From positions 189,297-253,296 of the forward strand of contig JAHDFY010000001.1 in the NCBI GenBank assembly GCA_020627925.1: a stretch of DNA of 64,000 nucleotides, given 5' to 3'. This stretch comes from a bacterium. GTDB lineage: Bacteria > Patescibacteriota > Gracilibacteria > Absconditabacterales > Absconditicoccaceae. The position numbers and the translations under genes are program-made. How positions within the stretch are numbered: the first letter of the stretch is position 1; each line of letters begins with the position of its first letter. A model generated the notes under the pieces. That model did not search any database and had not been told where the DNA came from. It saw nothing but the letters and a program-made list of their open reading frames with translations. Below are positions 29,409-40,123 of the stretch, piece by piece.

Positions 29409-29822
29409 ATGACAAGATATCATTACGCTGTAGGTAGAAGAAAATCTTCTACTGCTACGGTAAAACTATTTCCTGGTGGAAAAGGTAAAATTACTGTTAA
29501 AGCTAACGGTAAAGAACTATCATTACTAGACTTCTTCGGAGGGCGCAAATACCTTATTGATGATGTATATTCACCTTTCAACGTACTTGGAAAAGACGTA
29601 GCAAAAAAATATGATGCTGAATTGACAGTATCTGGAGGAGGTGTTGCAGGACAAGCTGGAGCAATTAGATTGGCATTCGCAAGAGCGCTAACTGAAATTT
29701 CTCCGGAAGCAAGACTTACGTTAAAACCTCATGGTCTTCTGAAAAGAGATCAAAGAATCAAGGAAAGAAAAAAGCCTTGATTGAGAAAAGCGAGAAAAAG
29801 ACCAACATGGTCAAAGAGATAA
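29409..29822 (+). CDS. rpsI: Ribosomal protein uS9
   Basis: 137 residues. YHYAVGRRKSSTATVKLFPG, TVSGGGVAGQAGAIRLAFAR and RDQRIKERKKPGLRKARKR, with the Gly of KKPGLRKARK coded by UGA; this tail reaches the ribosomal P site. AUG 29409 matches the family start. A terminator follows. Confidence 0.96.
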
Positions 29823-29839
29823 ATTTCCAAAAAAAAGAT

Positions 29840-29870
29840 GAAACCTGACAGCTGTCGCGTTTCGTTTTTT
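29840..29870 (+). terminator. Terminator after rpsI
   Basis: Stem GAAAC/GTTTC with inner GACAG/CTGTC followed by eight T. Confidence 0.8.
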
Positions 29871-29908
29871 TTGTCCTTAGTTTTATTTTATCATTTTTTG
29901 CTTATACA

Positions 29909-30472
29909 ATGAGAGATATTATCCTATTTTGAATTCAGTGATCTGGCAAAGGAACACAAGCTGCTATGGTTACAGAAAAAAATCCTAACACTTTTTCATA
30001 TTTTTCAACAGGGGACCTTTTTAGGAGTCTATTGTCTTCTGACAATGCTATTGGAAATTACCTAAAACACCGTATTGAGAGTGGTCAACTAATCGATGAC
30101 AAAGTAACAAACACTATGTTTGAAGCGTACATGTACACAGTTGCCGATGAAGGAAACCATATGCTGCTTGATGGATATCCAAGAAGTGTGCCACAATTAG
30201 AATTTATTCTTAATTTATTGCAAAAAAATCAAAGAAAACCATTAGGAATTCATTATGTAGTACCTGATGAAGTAGTAAAAGAAAGAATGTTACTAAGAGC
30301 TCGTAAAGACGATACACCAGAAGTGATCCAAAAAAGAATAGATCAATTCTACGAAAAAACCATGCCAGTTATCCAGTATTTCAAAGAACATGCCGATCTT
30401 ATTGAAATAAATGCGGACGACACCATCGAAAACATTCATAAAAACACAATGGAAGCGCTAGCTTCTCATTAG
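29909..30472 (+). CDS. adk: Adenylate kinase
   Basis: 187 residues. The P-loop is FGIQGSGKGTQA, where three glycines come from UGA, GGC and GGA. Next come STGDLFRS, LLDGYPRSVPQ and RARKDDTPEVIQKRI. The LID domain is the short form without zinc cysteines, which explains the small size. Interconverts ATP and AMP with two ADP. Followed by cmk on the same strand. Confidence 0.95.
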
Positions 30473-30523
30473 TAGGATATAAAATATCATGATACTCTTT
30501 TGTTTTTCTTTTGCCTTCTTGTT

Positions 30524-31213
30524 ATGATGAATCGCCCACTATCAATCGCTATTGATGGTCTTGTTGCCTCATGAAAAGGAGCTACCGCTAGATGAGTAGC
30601 CAAAACAATGTGATATGTCTATCTTGATACTGGTGCAATGTACAGGTGAATTGCTTGGTACTGCTTGAAACACAAGATTGATCCCCAAGACACACAGGCA
30701 ATTATTGATGCTCTTGATGACATTGCTATGCAAGTGACAACTCAAGAAGGGGATACGCAAATCACTATTAATGGGACTGATGTGACGTCTGAATTAAGAA
30801 CTATGGAGGTTAATCGTGTCGTTGGCGTTACTTCTAAAATCCCCGAGGTAAGAAGTCGTATGAGAGCAATACAATCAGCTATTGGAAAAAAAGGAGGAGT
30901 AGTGATTGATGGAAGAGATGCCGCAACACATATTATTCCTGACGCTTTGCTCAAAGTGTTCCTTACCTGTGATATTACAGTAAGAGCAAAAAGAAGACAG
31001 TTGCAACTCAAAGAAAAACATAATGATGAGGTTCCTCTTGATGAAATTATCGATTCAATACAAAAAAGAGATGAACATGATTATTTATGAGCAAATCCAA
31101 CATCAAAAAAAGCAGATGATGCACGCGATTTAGATACGACTCACCATACCCTAGAGAGTCAAATTCAAAAAATCGTTGATCGAGCTAAACAAATACTAAG
31201 TGAGAAACTATAA
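30524..31213 (+). CDS. cmk: Cytidylate kinase
   Basis: 229 residues. SIAIDGLVASGKGATARGVAK is a variant of the GPAGSGKST P-loop; LDTGAMYRGIAW, VVIDGRDAATHI and a C-terminal ARDLDTTH-type segment support CMP kinase, which makes CDP/dCDP. Several family glycines are UGA. The loop replacing PAGSGKST with LVASGKGAT is unusual but keeps GxxxSGK. Ends before a strong terminator. Confidence 0.9.
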
Positions 31214-31247
31214 TGCGTCTTATTTTTTTATAAAAATAGGTCAAACA

Positions 31248-31291
31248 AAAAAAGACCCCGATGAATGTACTTCATTGATGGGTCTTTTTTT
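31248..31291. terminator. Terminator of cmk (overlaps end of the pilin-like gene)
   Basis: Stem AAAAAAAGACCC / GGGTCTTTTTTT with inner ATGAA/TTCAT; works for both converging genes. Confidence 0.85.
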
Positions 31292-31685
31292 ATAGTAAAT
31301 TGATAACGAGTCTAACGATCACGTACGAAAACATAGAAAGAAGTATTCATACACCAGCTCACTGCAAGACATTTAGCGTGCTGTCTAGTCCATCAGATTT
31401 TCCTCCTATAGAAGTCAATAATCTTAGTCATGCATAAAGGATTGCAGCAAAAGTAACGATAGTGATAGTAAATCGCAAATATTCGTTAACAACTCCGATG
31501 AAATCGTATAATTCGGTCTCATTTCCTTCAATTCTTGTGGGGCCAGTAACTGCGATGTCCTCTTGACCTTTTGAAGGAGGAATTTCAACGTTTATTCCAT
31601 ACGTTTTACTACCCATAACATGTACTAGAAGCACTGCAATTGATGCAAAATATCCTCGTAATATGTGTGATAGGCGATTAAACAT
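31290..31685 (-). CDS. Small membrane protein, pilin/VirB2-like, 131 aa
   Basis: A hydrophobic N-terminal signal-like segment (GYFASIAVLLVHVMG) is followed by a short polar part and two membrane helices (FTITIVTFAAILYAGLRLLT and LLSMFSYVIVRLVINLL) separated by a GGKSDGLD loop. This two-helix layout after a signal resembles TrbC/VirB2-type subunits often found in CPR genomes. Last gene of the PilT operon, 3 bp after the previous gene. Similarity to VirB2 is by architecture only. Confidence 0.6.
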
Positions 31686-31688
31686 TAT

Positions 31689-32387
31689 TTATTGTACTGA
31701 TGTAACTTCATCTAAATTTGCTGATTCTCCTGACAACGAGCTCAGCGTGATTGATTGAATCAACCAAATAATACTCACACTCGAAAGAGCAAGTAATAAC
31801 CCTATTATTAAATTTCTAACATCTTTAATTCAATCAGAGAGCGATCCTCCATTAATTCCTCACCAGATAAATCTGATTCCAATCAGTATCACCATCGTGA
31901 TAGAAAGAGCAATGGTAATTCTCAGAAGCCATTTAGTTATACGAACAATGATTGGTTCTTTTTTGTTGGCTTCTATTCCGCCAAATAGTACCCATTCATT
32001 TCCTTGCTCCTTACAATTTTTTTCTTTTTCAAATGGTCCGTTTCCTTGTACTTGAATAGGTGCTGCACTGTAACACCTTGCATTAATTCAATGCCATTTA
32101 CCCCCCACTGCATCACAATCTGCTTTATTTCAAGGAGGTGCAACCGGTACCTGTACAGGAAATGGTTGATAACATGCAAGCTCTACATTGGTATTGAGTT
32201 CTGTTCATCCTCTAAATACTTCATTTCCTACTGCTTGTTTGTTGTTTCCTAAATCAATGATTTGTTCGTATTCTTTTGCAGGAAGTATGACTTTTTCAAG
32301 TAAGTCTGCGCCCATTGTAACGCCAAAAAACCCACTCGATAGCGAGTATAGTAGAGCGATACCAATTGATGCAAAAAGCTTATACAT
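31689..32387 (-). CDS. Membrane protein with Cys-containing ectodomain, 232 aa
   Basis: Signal peptide (residues 1-26, ends VTMGA), an ectodomain with four cysteines (ELACYQPF, NKADCDAVGGKWHG, NARCYSA, KEKNCKEQGNEW), then two C-terminal helices (ALSITMVILIGIRFIWGGI and LIIGLLLALSSVSIIWLI) around a GGSLSDGIKD loop. The loop and helices look like an enlarged version of the downstream 131-aa protein. It belongs to the PilT operon and is probably part of a pilus or secretion apparatus. Confidence 0.62.
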
Positions 32388-32414
32388 GACAAAATCTTCC
32401 TCTTAGTAAAAAAA

Positions 32415-32852
32415 TTACGCAGCAAGAGCACTTTCTAGCAAAGAATCAGCTTCTTCACTTTCTTGCTTTCTCGCTTCAGATTCTTTGCTCTGAATTTCAT
32501 TGATTTTTTTTATATATCCCATGTTTTGCCATCTCAGAAGATATTTCTTTTTAATTTCTTTTTTCTTTTCATCGTATTTTTTTTCAATTTCTGCCAATTT
32601 ATTTTTTTCTCTTGTGAGAATATCCTCAAGTTTAGCAATTTGTTCTTGAGTCATCATTGGCATAAGGTTAAACCAGCTTTGTTTTTCTTCCGGTTTGTCC
32701 ATTGATCTTGATCTGAGTACAAGTTCTATGAGATCAGGTCTTTTATTCAAAAATTCTCAAGGAATAGAATATTCTTGAGCCAATTCCCATAAATCTTGCG
32801 GAAGATTTGCTTTGATCAAATCTGAATTTGTCATAGGGTCATTTATAGTCAT
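32415..32852 (-). CDS. Coiled-coil protein in the PilT operon, 145 aa
   Basis: Start AUG 32852 includes one UGA (SIPGEFLN). The second half is a strongly charged coiled coil (LEDILTREKNKLAEIEKKYD then KKEIKKKYLLRWQN). No signal peptide, so cytoplasmic. Starts inside the 3' end of the upstream gene (10-nt overlap), indicating coupling. Function unknown; perhaps a cytosolic partner of the PilT ATPase. Confidence 0.65.
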
Positions 32853-33136
32853 AAAAACGACTTAATAGCAGCGAATAACTGTCGTCGCCACGTTTGTTTC
32901 GTCTTGTTTTTGTTTTCTGTAGCAATGCTACGTTGATGAGCAGATGGTTTGGTTGTTTGTACTATTGCGTTTTCCAACATTTGATCTGCTTGGACAGCTT
33001 CTTGTTGATGATACGCTGCAGATTCCTTTTGGATACCTGGTACTTTTTGCATATTTTTTTTCATTTTCTGGATTTGCGCCTGTGATAGTCTTTTTTTTTG
33101 GTAGTTACCTCATCAATATGAATTGCTCAACATCAT
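32843..33136 (-). CDS. Small basic, Gln-rich protein, 97 aa
   Basis: Starts MMLSNSYGGGNYQKKRLSQ with two consecutive UGA Gly codons and ends with FLGL after another UGA, closing at UAA 32843-32845. Composition is Gln/Lys/Ala-rich with a C-terminal amphipathic segment (WRRQLFAAIKSFLG). It lies between pilT and the coiled-coil gene. No family recognised. Confidence 0.55.
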
Positions 33137-33208
33137 AATATAGATGAAAACGTGATAAATCAATTCTATACGTTGATAGCAGTCAAATACATTTTACTTT
33201 TTGTATTT

Positions 33209-34258
33209 CTACTGCATAAGTCGTGAAACACTTGCTGGATCAATAAGATTTTGTTCAATGAGCCTTTGAGCATACATCTTGTGAGTAATCATTCAGTTCG
33301 ACGACGATGTTTCAATGATGTTTTGAATTTGGTTAATTTCCTTTTTCTTAATGTTGTTTCTCACCGAAGTAGTATTCAAAAGAAGCTCAAAAAGTCATAC
33401 TCTCGATTGAAGATCTTTTGTTCTGATAAGAAATTGCGACTGTACACCAAGCAATGATGTTGCCAACCTATCAGCAATACTATCTTGAATGTCAGGTGGA
33501 AAAAAGGAAATATACCTGTTGACCGTACTTGCTGCATCTTTTGTATGAAGCGTACTGAATACTAAGTGACCTGTCTCGGCCATATTAAGCGCAGCTTCCG
33601 CCGTGTCTCTGTCACGAATTTCCCCGACAAAAATCACATCAGGATCTTCACGCATAGCAGCTCTTAATGCATTTGCAAAAGACCATGTATCATTATCTAG
33701 TTCCCTTTGCGATATCAACGCTTTTGCCGGCGTAAATAAGTATTCAATAGGGTCTTCGATAGTGATAATATGTTCATTCCTTGTTTGGTTTAGATATTCA
33801 AGCATAGCAATCAAGGTGGTTGATTTTCATGAACCAGTTGGTCCTGTCACCAAAAAAAGTCCTGCTTTTTTGGCAAGAATCTGATTTTGCAATGTGCTTG
33901 CAATATCTTCATACATGAGCTCACTAATTTTTGCTGCTTTTGCATTGATTTTCCTCATCACAAGAGCAAGTTTTCATGTCTTAATGAAGGCATTCACCCT
34001 ATAAGAGACTCCTTGCTTTGAAACAAAACTAAAGTCCATATCCTTGTCAGACCAAAATTTTGTATAACTTTCTGGTGTGTTTTGTAGGAGCGTTTTTAGT
34101 GTCAACTCCATTCATTCGCCAGTGATTGGTGATAAATCATCCAGTTTGAGAATGTCACCATTGTACCTCACTGCAGCAACTTCACCAGCAGCTAAATGCA
34201 AATCAGAGATGTTATCGTCTTTTTCTATTTCCTGCAATAATAGATGAATGTTGACCAT
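33209..34258 (-). CDS. pilT: Type IV pilus retraction ATPase PilT-like
   Basis: 349 residues, the normal PilT length. The N-terminal PAS-like part contains DNISDLHLAAGEVAAVRYNG. The RecA-like core has LVTGPTGSGKSTTLIAMLEY (third Gly UGA), TIEDPIEYLF, the Asp/His-box region MREDPDVIFVGEIRD and GHLVFSTLHTKDAAST. PilT hexamers pull pili in. An earlier AUG at 34322 is in another frame and stops early, so 34258 is the start. The downstream small membrane proteins are its likely partners. Confidence 0.9.
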
Positions 34259-34502
34259 AGAACCACCTCATTGGCTTGCTAAAGCCCCAAAATTAGCTTT
34301 GATCATTGCCTCGTTTGCCATCAAGTATCTATCCAAATAAAATCTTTTGCTTTATAAGTATAGGGGCAATGTTTTTCTTTGTCAAAAAAAAGTATATTTT
34401 TCCAAAAAAGATAGCTGACACAATCACGTTTGCCTTGTCGATCGACGACCGTTAGCTGTCTGTTTTGCATACCTCTGATTTTTTTTTCTTCTTTCATCAC
34501 GA
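34259..34502. other. Intergenic region upstream of pilT
   Basis: AT-rich with one palindromic spot (GTCGATCGAC, about 34437-34446). A 35-codon minus-strand frame from 34322 is not supported. It should contain the pilT promoter, but I cannot single out a convincing one. Confidence 0.3.
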
Positions 34503-34535
34503 AAAAAGCTTCTGGAAAATACCTCCAGAAGCTCT
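34503..34535 (-). terminator. Terminator of the SprB-repeat gene
   Basis: Stem AGCTTCTGG/CCAGAAGCT followed on the minus strand by TTTTTT. Confidence 0.75.
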
Positions 34536-34571
34536 TTGTATAGTAATATACTATTTTTATAGTCGCAAATT

Positions 34572-37500
34572 TTATTGTTTCACGACTTTGAAGTTTTGTG
34601 TTTGACTGGTAGTTGCTACGCGAATAATGTACGCGCCACTTGCCAATTCTCTCATATCAATACTATTGCTTTCAGTCTTTTGACGTAATAAACGTCCGTT
34701 GATTGAAAATAGCTGATAAGAAATTTTCCCTTGTTCTTTTGTTTCAATGTATATCCAATCAGAAGTAGGATTGGGATACATGGTAATACTATTTTCGTTC
34801 GCTTGTGTATTTACACCAGTAATTACAGCAATATCATGTAAGGTCACCTCGACTGTCTGTATACAACCATTACTATCGGCAATCGTTGCAGTATAGGTTC
34901 CTGGTAATAGGTTTGTCATGATCATTCCTGTATCACCTGTTGACCAAGTGATATTATAAGGGTCAACTCCCCCTGAGGGTATGAGTGTCACCCAACCGTT
35001 TCCTGCGTGATTCGCTGTTGAATCATGAGCAGATGAAGAGATAATATACCTTAGACTGTCAGGTTCAGTAATATAGACACTATCTATGTTAATACATCCT
35101 AGGATGTCTTCAACAGTAACGCTATAACTACCATTGCTTAAACCTGTCGCAGTAGCATTTGTTGCGCCATTACTCCAAGCATAAGTGTAACTTCCGTTTT
35201 GTCCAGATACAATGATCGTTGATGAGCCTCCACCTTGTCCAGCACAACCACTATAGTGGTTACTAAGCGTTGTATTGTACGGTTGTGGTTCATCTAGTAC
35301 AACAGTGTCTATGACAAAACAACTGTTTGTATCTGTTGTTGTAACGGTGTATGTTCCTGCAACAAGATTTGTAATTGTTGACCCTTGGCCAACATTCCAT
35401 ACGTAGTTATATTGTCCAGTTCCACCGTTGGCCAAAATAGTAATAAACCCATTACTATCTGCATGACACAATGGTGAACTGCTTTGTAAAGAGGTAGTGA
35501 TCATTGTTGCATTGTGCACAATGACGCTGTCCACATCGATACATCCATTATTATCGGTTGTAGTGACGGTATATGTTCCAGCACTAAGACCAGACATACT
35601 ATTTGTTGATCCTGCATGAGACCAAGCGAATGCATAAGGAGCTGTTCCTCCTGTAGTACTTATGCTTACACTTCCTGTACTATCATTGTGGCATAAAGTA
35701 GGAGTGCTTTGTAAAGAACTAACTATCGGAGACGGCTCTGTCAGGGTAATCATATGAGAAGCACTATAGCAGTGCTTTTCATCGTAGGCATAGACCGAGT
35801 AGGATCCACTGCCACCACTGATGCTATCTATATTCCCAACACTACTAATATTCCAAACATAGGTTAATGCTCCTGTTCCACCAGTAGCATTCATTTTGAT
35901 GCTACCATTTCCACCATGACATTGTATAGTGGTCAAGCTAGGCGATAGAATCAAGCTGTCAGGTTCTGTCATGATAATGGAATCAAGTCTTCCGACACAT
36001 CCATTATGATCAATAACTGTCACCCCAATGGTTGAGTCAGGGGCTAAGTTGTACATTAGCCAACCGTTAGGAAAGCTACTGTTGAAATTGAAAGGTCCCG
36101 CTGAAGCATTTCCTCCGTCCCATGACCAATAAATATTACCACCTATTGGACTTGTTAGATTCCCAATATTAATTTCTACTGTCCCATCATTGCTGCCTTT
36201 ACAGCTACTAGGAGTAATGGCAACAAGATTAACAGGTATAATATGCAGAGAGTCCTCAACAATTACACTATCTCGATAAACACATCCATTAGAATGGGCC
36301 TCAAAATAATATTTTCCAGGTGTAACATTATTGATAACACCATGATTGGCGCTACCATAATAATTACCTATTGAATCATACCAAAATAGATTAAAACCTG
36401 TTTGGTTGGTATGGTTGTTGATTAATGCCCCTGTAGCAGAACCACAGTAAGCATGGTTGCTTCCCAATGATATGGTAGGAGTTGGATAGCTTTGTATTTG
36501 CACACTATCCAATTGTGTACACCCATTACCATCCGTAAGCGTTACTGTATATCTTCCAGAAGCCAAAGCTGTTATTTGACTTTGTGTTTCTCCTGTAGAC
36601 CATAAGTATGAAAGCGAACCATTGGTGCCATATATCCATGCTCTACCGGTATTAGCATTGTCACAACTACGCTCTGTATTGATATTGTAGTGTGCCGCTG
36701 AGTATTCAGCGATATTAATACTGTCTATGTCACTACATCCGTTATTATCGGTTGTAGTGACGGTATACGTTCCAGCACTAAGGCCAGAAATAGTGCTTGT
36801 AGAATCACCATGCGACCAAGCAAAGGTATAAGGAGCCGTTCCCCCTGTGCTACTGATGCTTGCCGTTCCATTGCTGTCTCCTATGCAAACTATGCTTCCA
36901 TTTTGCATAGTAGTTATTGGAGTTGGAAAAGAGTCAATTACTAGGGTATCATGAAGTAGACATCCCATCGAATCTGTTCCTGTAAGTAAATAATGGCCAA
37001 ATCCAGTGACACTTATAGAATCACCTATCATGATGCCATTTTGTGGAGTCTCCCACAAAAAGCTTTGAGCTCGTAGTATACTATTGGCTTGCAAGTTGAT
37101 ACTACTGTTGCGACAAGCAATACTATCACTTGTCATCATCACAATGCTGTCTTTTGCATAGCTGTTGATCGTAATAGTGTCGCTGTTGACACATCCCTGG
37201 TTGCTAGAAACAAGTATGAAGTCTCCTGTTTCGCTTTGTAATTGAGGTGTTTTTCCCAAGAATGTATCAGAAGGTGTCACCCAATAATTATTCCCTCCCA
37301 TTGCAACAACATTAGGAATTATTATTGTTTCGGGACACTGAAACGTGTTTCTTCCAGGCGATTGTATTTCTACCACAGGTTTGTGGTGGGTATGAATCAA
37401 ATGATTATTTGTTCCAACACATCCAAATGTATCAGATACAAATACGCTTATTCCTCCACTCCAAGAAGGATTCGTGGTTGCAAATAAGATCGAATCACTA

Positions 37501-38951
37501 TTTGCGTTGTTGCTCCAGGATATCGTGTATGGAGGCATAGCTCCTACTGTTGTCCAAAGAGCTATCGTATCACCAACACAACGGTGGGCTGAACCATGTA
37601 TTTGTACTGTTGGATTACTGCTTGTAACGGTATCGCTACTTGTTGCAGTACATCCCATTGCATCAGTTACAGTGACAATAATTGCACTCGCTAGGTTCGT
37701 AATTGTATGTGACCTATTGTAGGGACTATTGCTCCATGAATAATCATAGGAACCAAGACCACCAGTAACGATCGCATCAATTCGTTCATTCTCTCCAGGA
37801 CAAACGTGCCCATCAGTAGAGGAAAGAGAAACTTGTATATCATTTTGTTGCAACGTAAAATTGCGAACAAATTGACATCCTTTTGCATCACTAACAGTGA
37901 CAGAATGAGTTCCTACAGGAACTACTGCATAGTTAGCCCCCAATGATCCACCAGACAAATCAGCACTCCATTGATAATTGTAAGGAGCCGTTCCATTGAC
38001 TGCTTCAGCTCTTACTGTATCAACAGTTTGACACGTGATTGTGTCATGAATGATGATGTCATTAATACAACATGGATTTGTAGCCAAGTTTGTTGTAATG
38101 GTTACACTACCACAAGTGTATTGTCTGTTGAAATAAATTGGCTGCAAAACCGACGGACTTGCAAACAATATTGAGTCTATGCTTCCTGCAAAGAGGAAGA
38201 TGTTATTAAATGATTCAAAAATACTTGAATCATCAGAGTTAATGTGGCTATTACCAGCCATTCTAATAGTGCAATGACTACTGCTGTTTACGGTGACATG
38301 AGCGCCACTTTCAGCATTAATAACACAAAAGGCGCAATTAATTAGTCGCAATTTTCCACCATTTTTCACGTAAATGGTGTCAAAAGCGCTATTAGATATA
38401 TTTACCTCTGAACCATTCATCGCTAGATAGCGATTATGGCTTCCACCATTGAGATTGCCAATTGCACCACTATCCACAACTATACTAGTCCACGTGGGAT
38501 TAGTAACAGAGTTGCTGTGAATAATGCCACTGCAAGCATGAATGTTGCCGCCATGCGTTATGTTATAAATACCTGTAGTCACTAAGTGACTACTGATATC
38601 TAAGTGAGCATTGATGCTGCATTCGGATAAACAGCCAGTGTTGCACACTTGTACTGTGTCTAAAAGAACCCCAGTAGAAGTGTTGATCCATCCAACATAG
38701 CTGACACAAGTGTCGTTCGCTACGATTTGCGGAAAGGTAGTTATTTTTGTCATACTACCTGATACATTAAGCGTGTAGATCGAATCTAGGCTTGCGCCTG
38801 ATGTTGTGTCTAGGCCAAAACTGACCTCATCATATCCATCACAGATATGTTGATTGTTCTGTGTCTGGTTGACGATCAGGGATTGACCTATCCCTTGTTG
38901 TTGCCACACTATACAGATGAGTAGCAATAGGTACTTAATTGTTTGTTTCAT
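34572..38951 (-). CDS. SprB-repeat protein with type IX secretion (T9SS) C-terminal sorting domain, 1,459 aa
   Basis: The signal peptide (1-22, ends GIGQ) is followed by a region with a beta-helix look (about 90-290), then at least ten SprB-type repeats of about 75-90 residues with the pattern GGTAPYTFAWS...GLSAGTYTVTTTDNNGC. The last 75 residues have MYPNPTSDWIYIETK and GRLLRQK...LASGAYIIRV, the classic T9SS type A signal of Bacteroidota. Two repeats are near-identical even at DNA level (around 35510-35700 and 36690-36870). There is no UGA codon among 1,459 although Gly is common, unlike native genes. T9SS needs an outer membrane, which this lineage lacks by general knowledge, so the gene is very likely imported and its secretion route is unclear. 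Confidence 0.9.
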   Translation of the reverse strand: MKQTIKYLLLLICIVWQQQGIGQSLIVNQTQNNQHICDGYDEVSFGLDTTSGASLDSIYTLNVSGSMTKITTFPQIVANDTCVSYVGWINTSTGVLLDTVQVCNTGCLSECSINAHLDISSHLVTTGIYNITHGGNIHACSGIIHSNSVTNPTWTSIVVDSGAIGNLNGGSHNRYLAMNGSEVNISNSAFDTIYVKNGGKLRLINCAFCVINAESGAHVTVNSSSHCTIRMAGNSHINSDDSSIFESFNNIFLFAGSIDSILFASPSVLQPIYFNRQYTCGSVTITTNLATNPCCINDIIIHDTITCQTVDTVRAEAVNGTAPYNYQWSADLSGGSLGANYAVVPVGTHSVTVSDAKGCQFVRNFTLQQNDIQVSLSSTDGHVCPGENERIDAIVTGGLGSYDYSWSNSPYNRSHTITNLASAIIVTVTDAMGCTATSSDTVTSSNPTVQIHGSAHRCVGDTIALWTTVGAMPPYTISWSNNANSDSILFATTNPSWSGGISVFVSDTFGCVGTNNHLIHTHHKPVVEIQSPGRNTFQCPETIIIPNVVAMGGNNYWVTPSDTFLGKTPQLQSETGDFILVSSNQGCVNSDTITINSYAKDSIVMMTSDSIACRNSSINLQANSILRAQSFLWETPQNGIMIGDSISVTGFGHYLLTGTDSMGCLLHDTLVIDSFPTPITTMQNGSIVCIGDSNGTASISSTGGTAPYTFAWSHGDSTSTISGLSAGTYTVTTTDNNGCSDIDSINIAEYSAAHYNINTERSCDNANTGRAWIYGTNGSLSYLWSTGETQSQITALASGRYTVTLTDGNGCTQLDSVQIQSYPTPTISLGSNHAYCGSATGALINNHTNQTGFNLFWYDSIGNYYGSANHGVINNVTPGKYYFEAHSNGCVYRDSVIVEDSLHIIPVNLVAITPSSCKGSNDGTVEINIGNLTSPIGGNIYWSWDGGNASAGPFNFNSSFPNGWLMYNLAPDSTIGVTVIDHNGCVGRLDSIIMTEPDSLILSPSLTTIQCHGGNGSIKMNATGGTGALTYVWNISSVGNIDSISGGSGSYSVYAYDEKHCYSASHMITLTEPSPIVSSLQSTPTLCHNDSTGSVSISTTGGTAPYAFAWSHAGSTNSMSGLSAGTYTVTTTDNNGCIDVDSVIVHNATMITTSLQSSSPLCHADSNGFITILANGGTGQYNYVWNVGQGSTITNLVAGTYTVTTTDTNSCFVIDTVVLDEPQPYNTTLSNHYSGCAGQGGGSSTIIVSGQNGSYTYAWSNGATNATATGLSNGSYSVTVEDILGCINIDSVYITEPDSLRYIISSSAHDSTANHAGNGWVTLIPSGGVDPYNITWSTGDTGMIMTNLLPGTYTATIADSNGCIQTVEVTLHDIAVITGVNTQANENSITMYPNPTSDWIYIETKEQGKISYQLFSINGRLLRQKTESNSIDMRELASGAYIIRVATTSQTQNFKVVKQ

Positions 38952-39189
38952 TTTTTTTTGTTACTTTAGTTTTTATTAACAAATAGTTTATAATGCTCCT
39001 GTATATCACAAGAGTAAAATTTAGTGTAGTAAATATGAGTCATTATACAAGAAGAAAATGAAATATGTATATATGTCAATAGAGATGTTATATTGTTGTA
39101 TATTTTTTACTGTCTATTGACTTCTTGTTTTATTTTTATAAAAGAAAAAATGTAAATTTTTCGCCAAATAAAATTAAAACAAAATAATC

Positions 39190-40116
39190 ATGCTAAAAGA
39201 AAATCCACGTAAAGAAAAAATAATTTTCACAAAAAACAACATTGTTTTCTTGTTCTTGTGTTTCACTCTATTTGCCTTAGTGATACAAAACAGAACACAA
39301 GGCTTTATTTCAATAAATTCTTCCATAAGAACATTTGTTATAAAAATAGAAAGAATGACAAAACAAGATTATTATTCTACTCAAGGCTACAAAGTATTTG
39401 ATCCAAATCAGAGGCCTATAGATAAAGAATTGTACGAATTAATAGAACCTCCAAATAGTTTTGATACAACAATAGAAAAGATACAAAAGGGGCTGCCCGT
39501 GTATATTGATCAAGAATTTGTTGATGAATTGGAGCGTCTATGTATGTTAGATCCTGACAATAATACATATTATTGCAATCTATTAGACGAAATTAGAAAA
39601 TTATTTCCTGAGGTATTCACTGAGTGGGATAATACTTTGTCTATAAAAAAATTATCAATGAATTTGCAAGACCATATTATAAGGGTATGGGGTCTATCTC
39701 CCCTTTATTCCTATGCAATGCTTGCAGCTCTTGAATCAGAGTATTTAGGGGATAATGACAAAGAGTTGCAAGTACTTTTTGAGAAAGAAGGGCTCCTCTT
39801 TGAAGACAGAAAAAAAATTCAAAAAAACTTCAAAAATTGGCTTAATATGAATTACAAGGAAATGATGCGAGAAGCAATAGAGTATCTATTTTCAGAGGGA
39901 TGGAAACATAGTTTATTAAGCTTGCTATCGCTAGAAGATGTTGATACAGCAAATACAAAAAAAAGCTATGATTCTTTGATTCAGAACACAGACTATGAAA
40001 ATGTTCGTGTTAAGCAGCTATTCCGTATCATGATGGCTGCACTAGGTGATTCAGAAGAATATGATCTCATGGTTTGCTACATCAATCATATGCTTACAGA
40101 AGGCGTCAGAAAATGA
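39190..40116 (+). CDS. Membrane-anchored hypothetical protein, 308 aa, probably ending at a true UGA stop
   Basis: One N-terminal membrane helix (IVFLFLCFTLFALVIQ) and a long soluble acidic part with several Trp and paired acidic stretches (LERLCMLDPDNNTYYC). No UGA inside 308 codons. The frame reaches UGA at 40114-40116, and 7 bp later a perfect 11-bp terminator hairpin begins. If UGA is glycine the frame continues 29 codons to UAA 40201-40203, through the terminator itself. The natural end is therefore UGA, which fits transfer from a standard-code donor. No family recognised. Confidence 0.7.
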   Translation: MLKENPRKEKIIFTKNNIVFLFLCFTLFALVIQNRTQGFISINSSIRTFVIKIERMTKQDYYSTQGYKVFDPNQRPIDKELYELIEPPNSFDTTIEKIQKGLPVYIDQEFVDELERLCMLDPDNNTYYCNLLDEIRKLFPEVFTEWDNTLSIKKLSMNLQDHIIRVWGLSPLYSYAMLAALESEYLGDNDKELQVLFEKEGLLFEDRKKIQKNFKNWLNMNYKEMMREAIEYLFSEGWKHSLLSLLSLEDVDTANTKKSYDSLIQNTDYENVRVKQLFRIMMAALGDSEEYDLMVCYINHMLTEGVRK

Positions 40117-40123
40117 AGAAAAG

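Noticed and set aside
34256-34322. Earlier pilT start at AUG 34322
   Set aside because: This AUG is in a different frame that stops after about 35 codons; the PilT frame has an in-frame UAG just upstream of AUG 34258.
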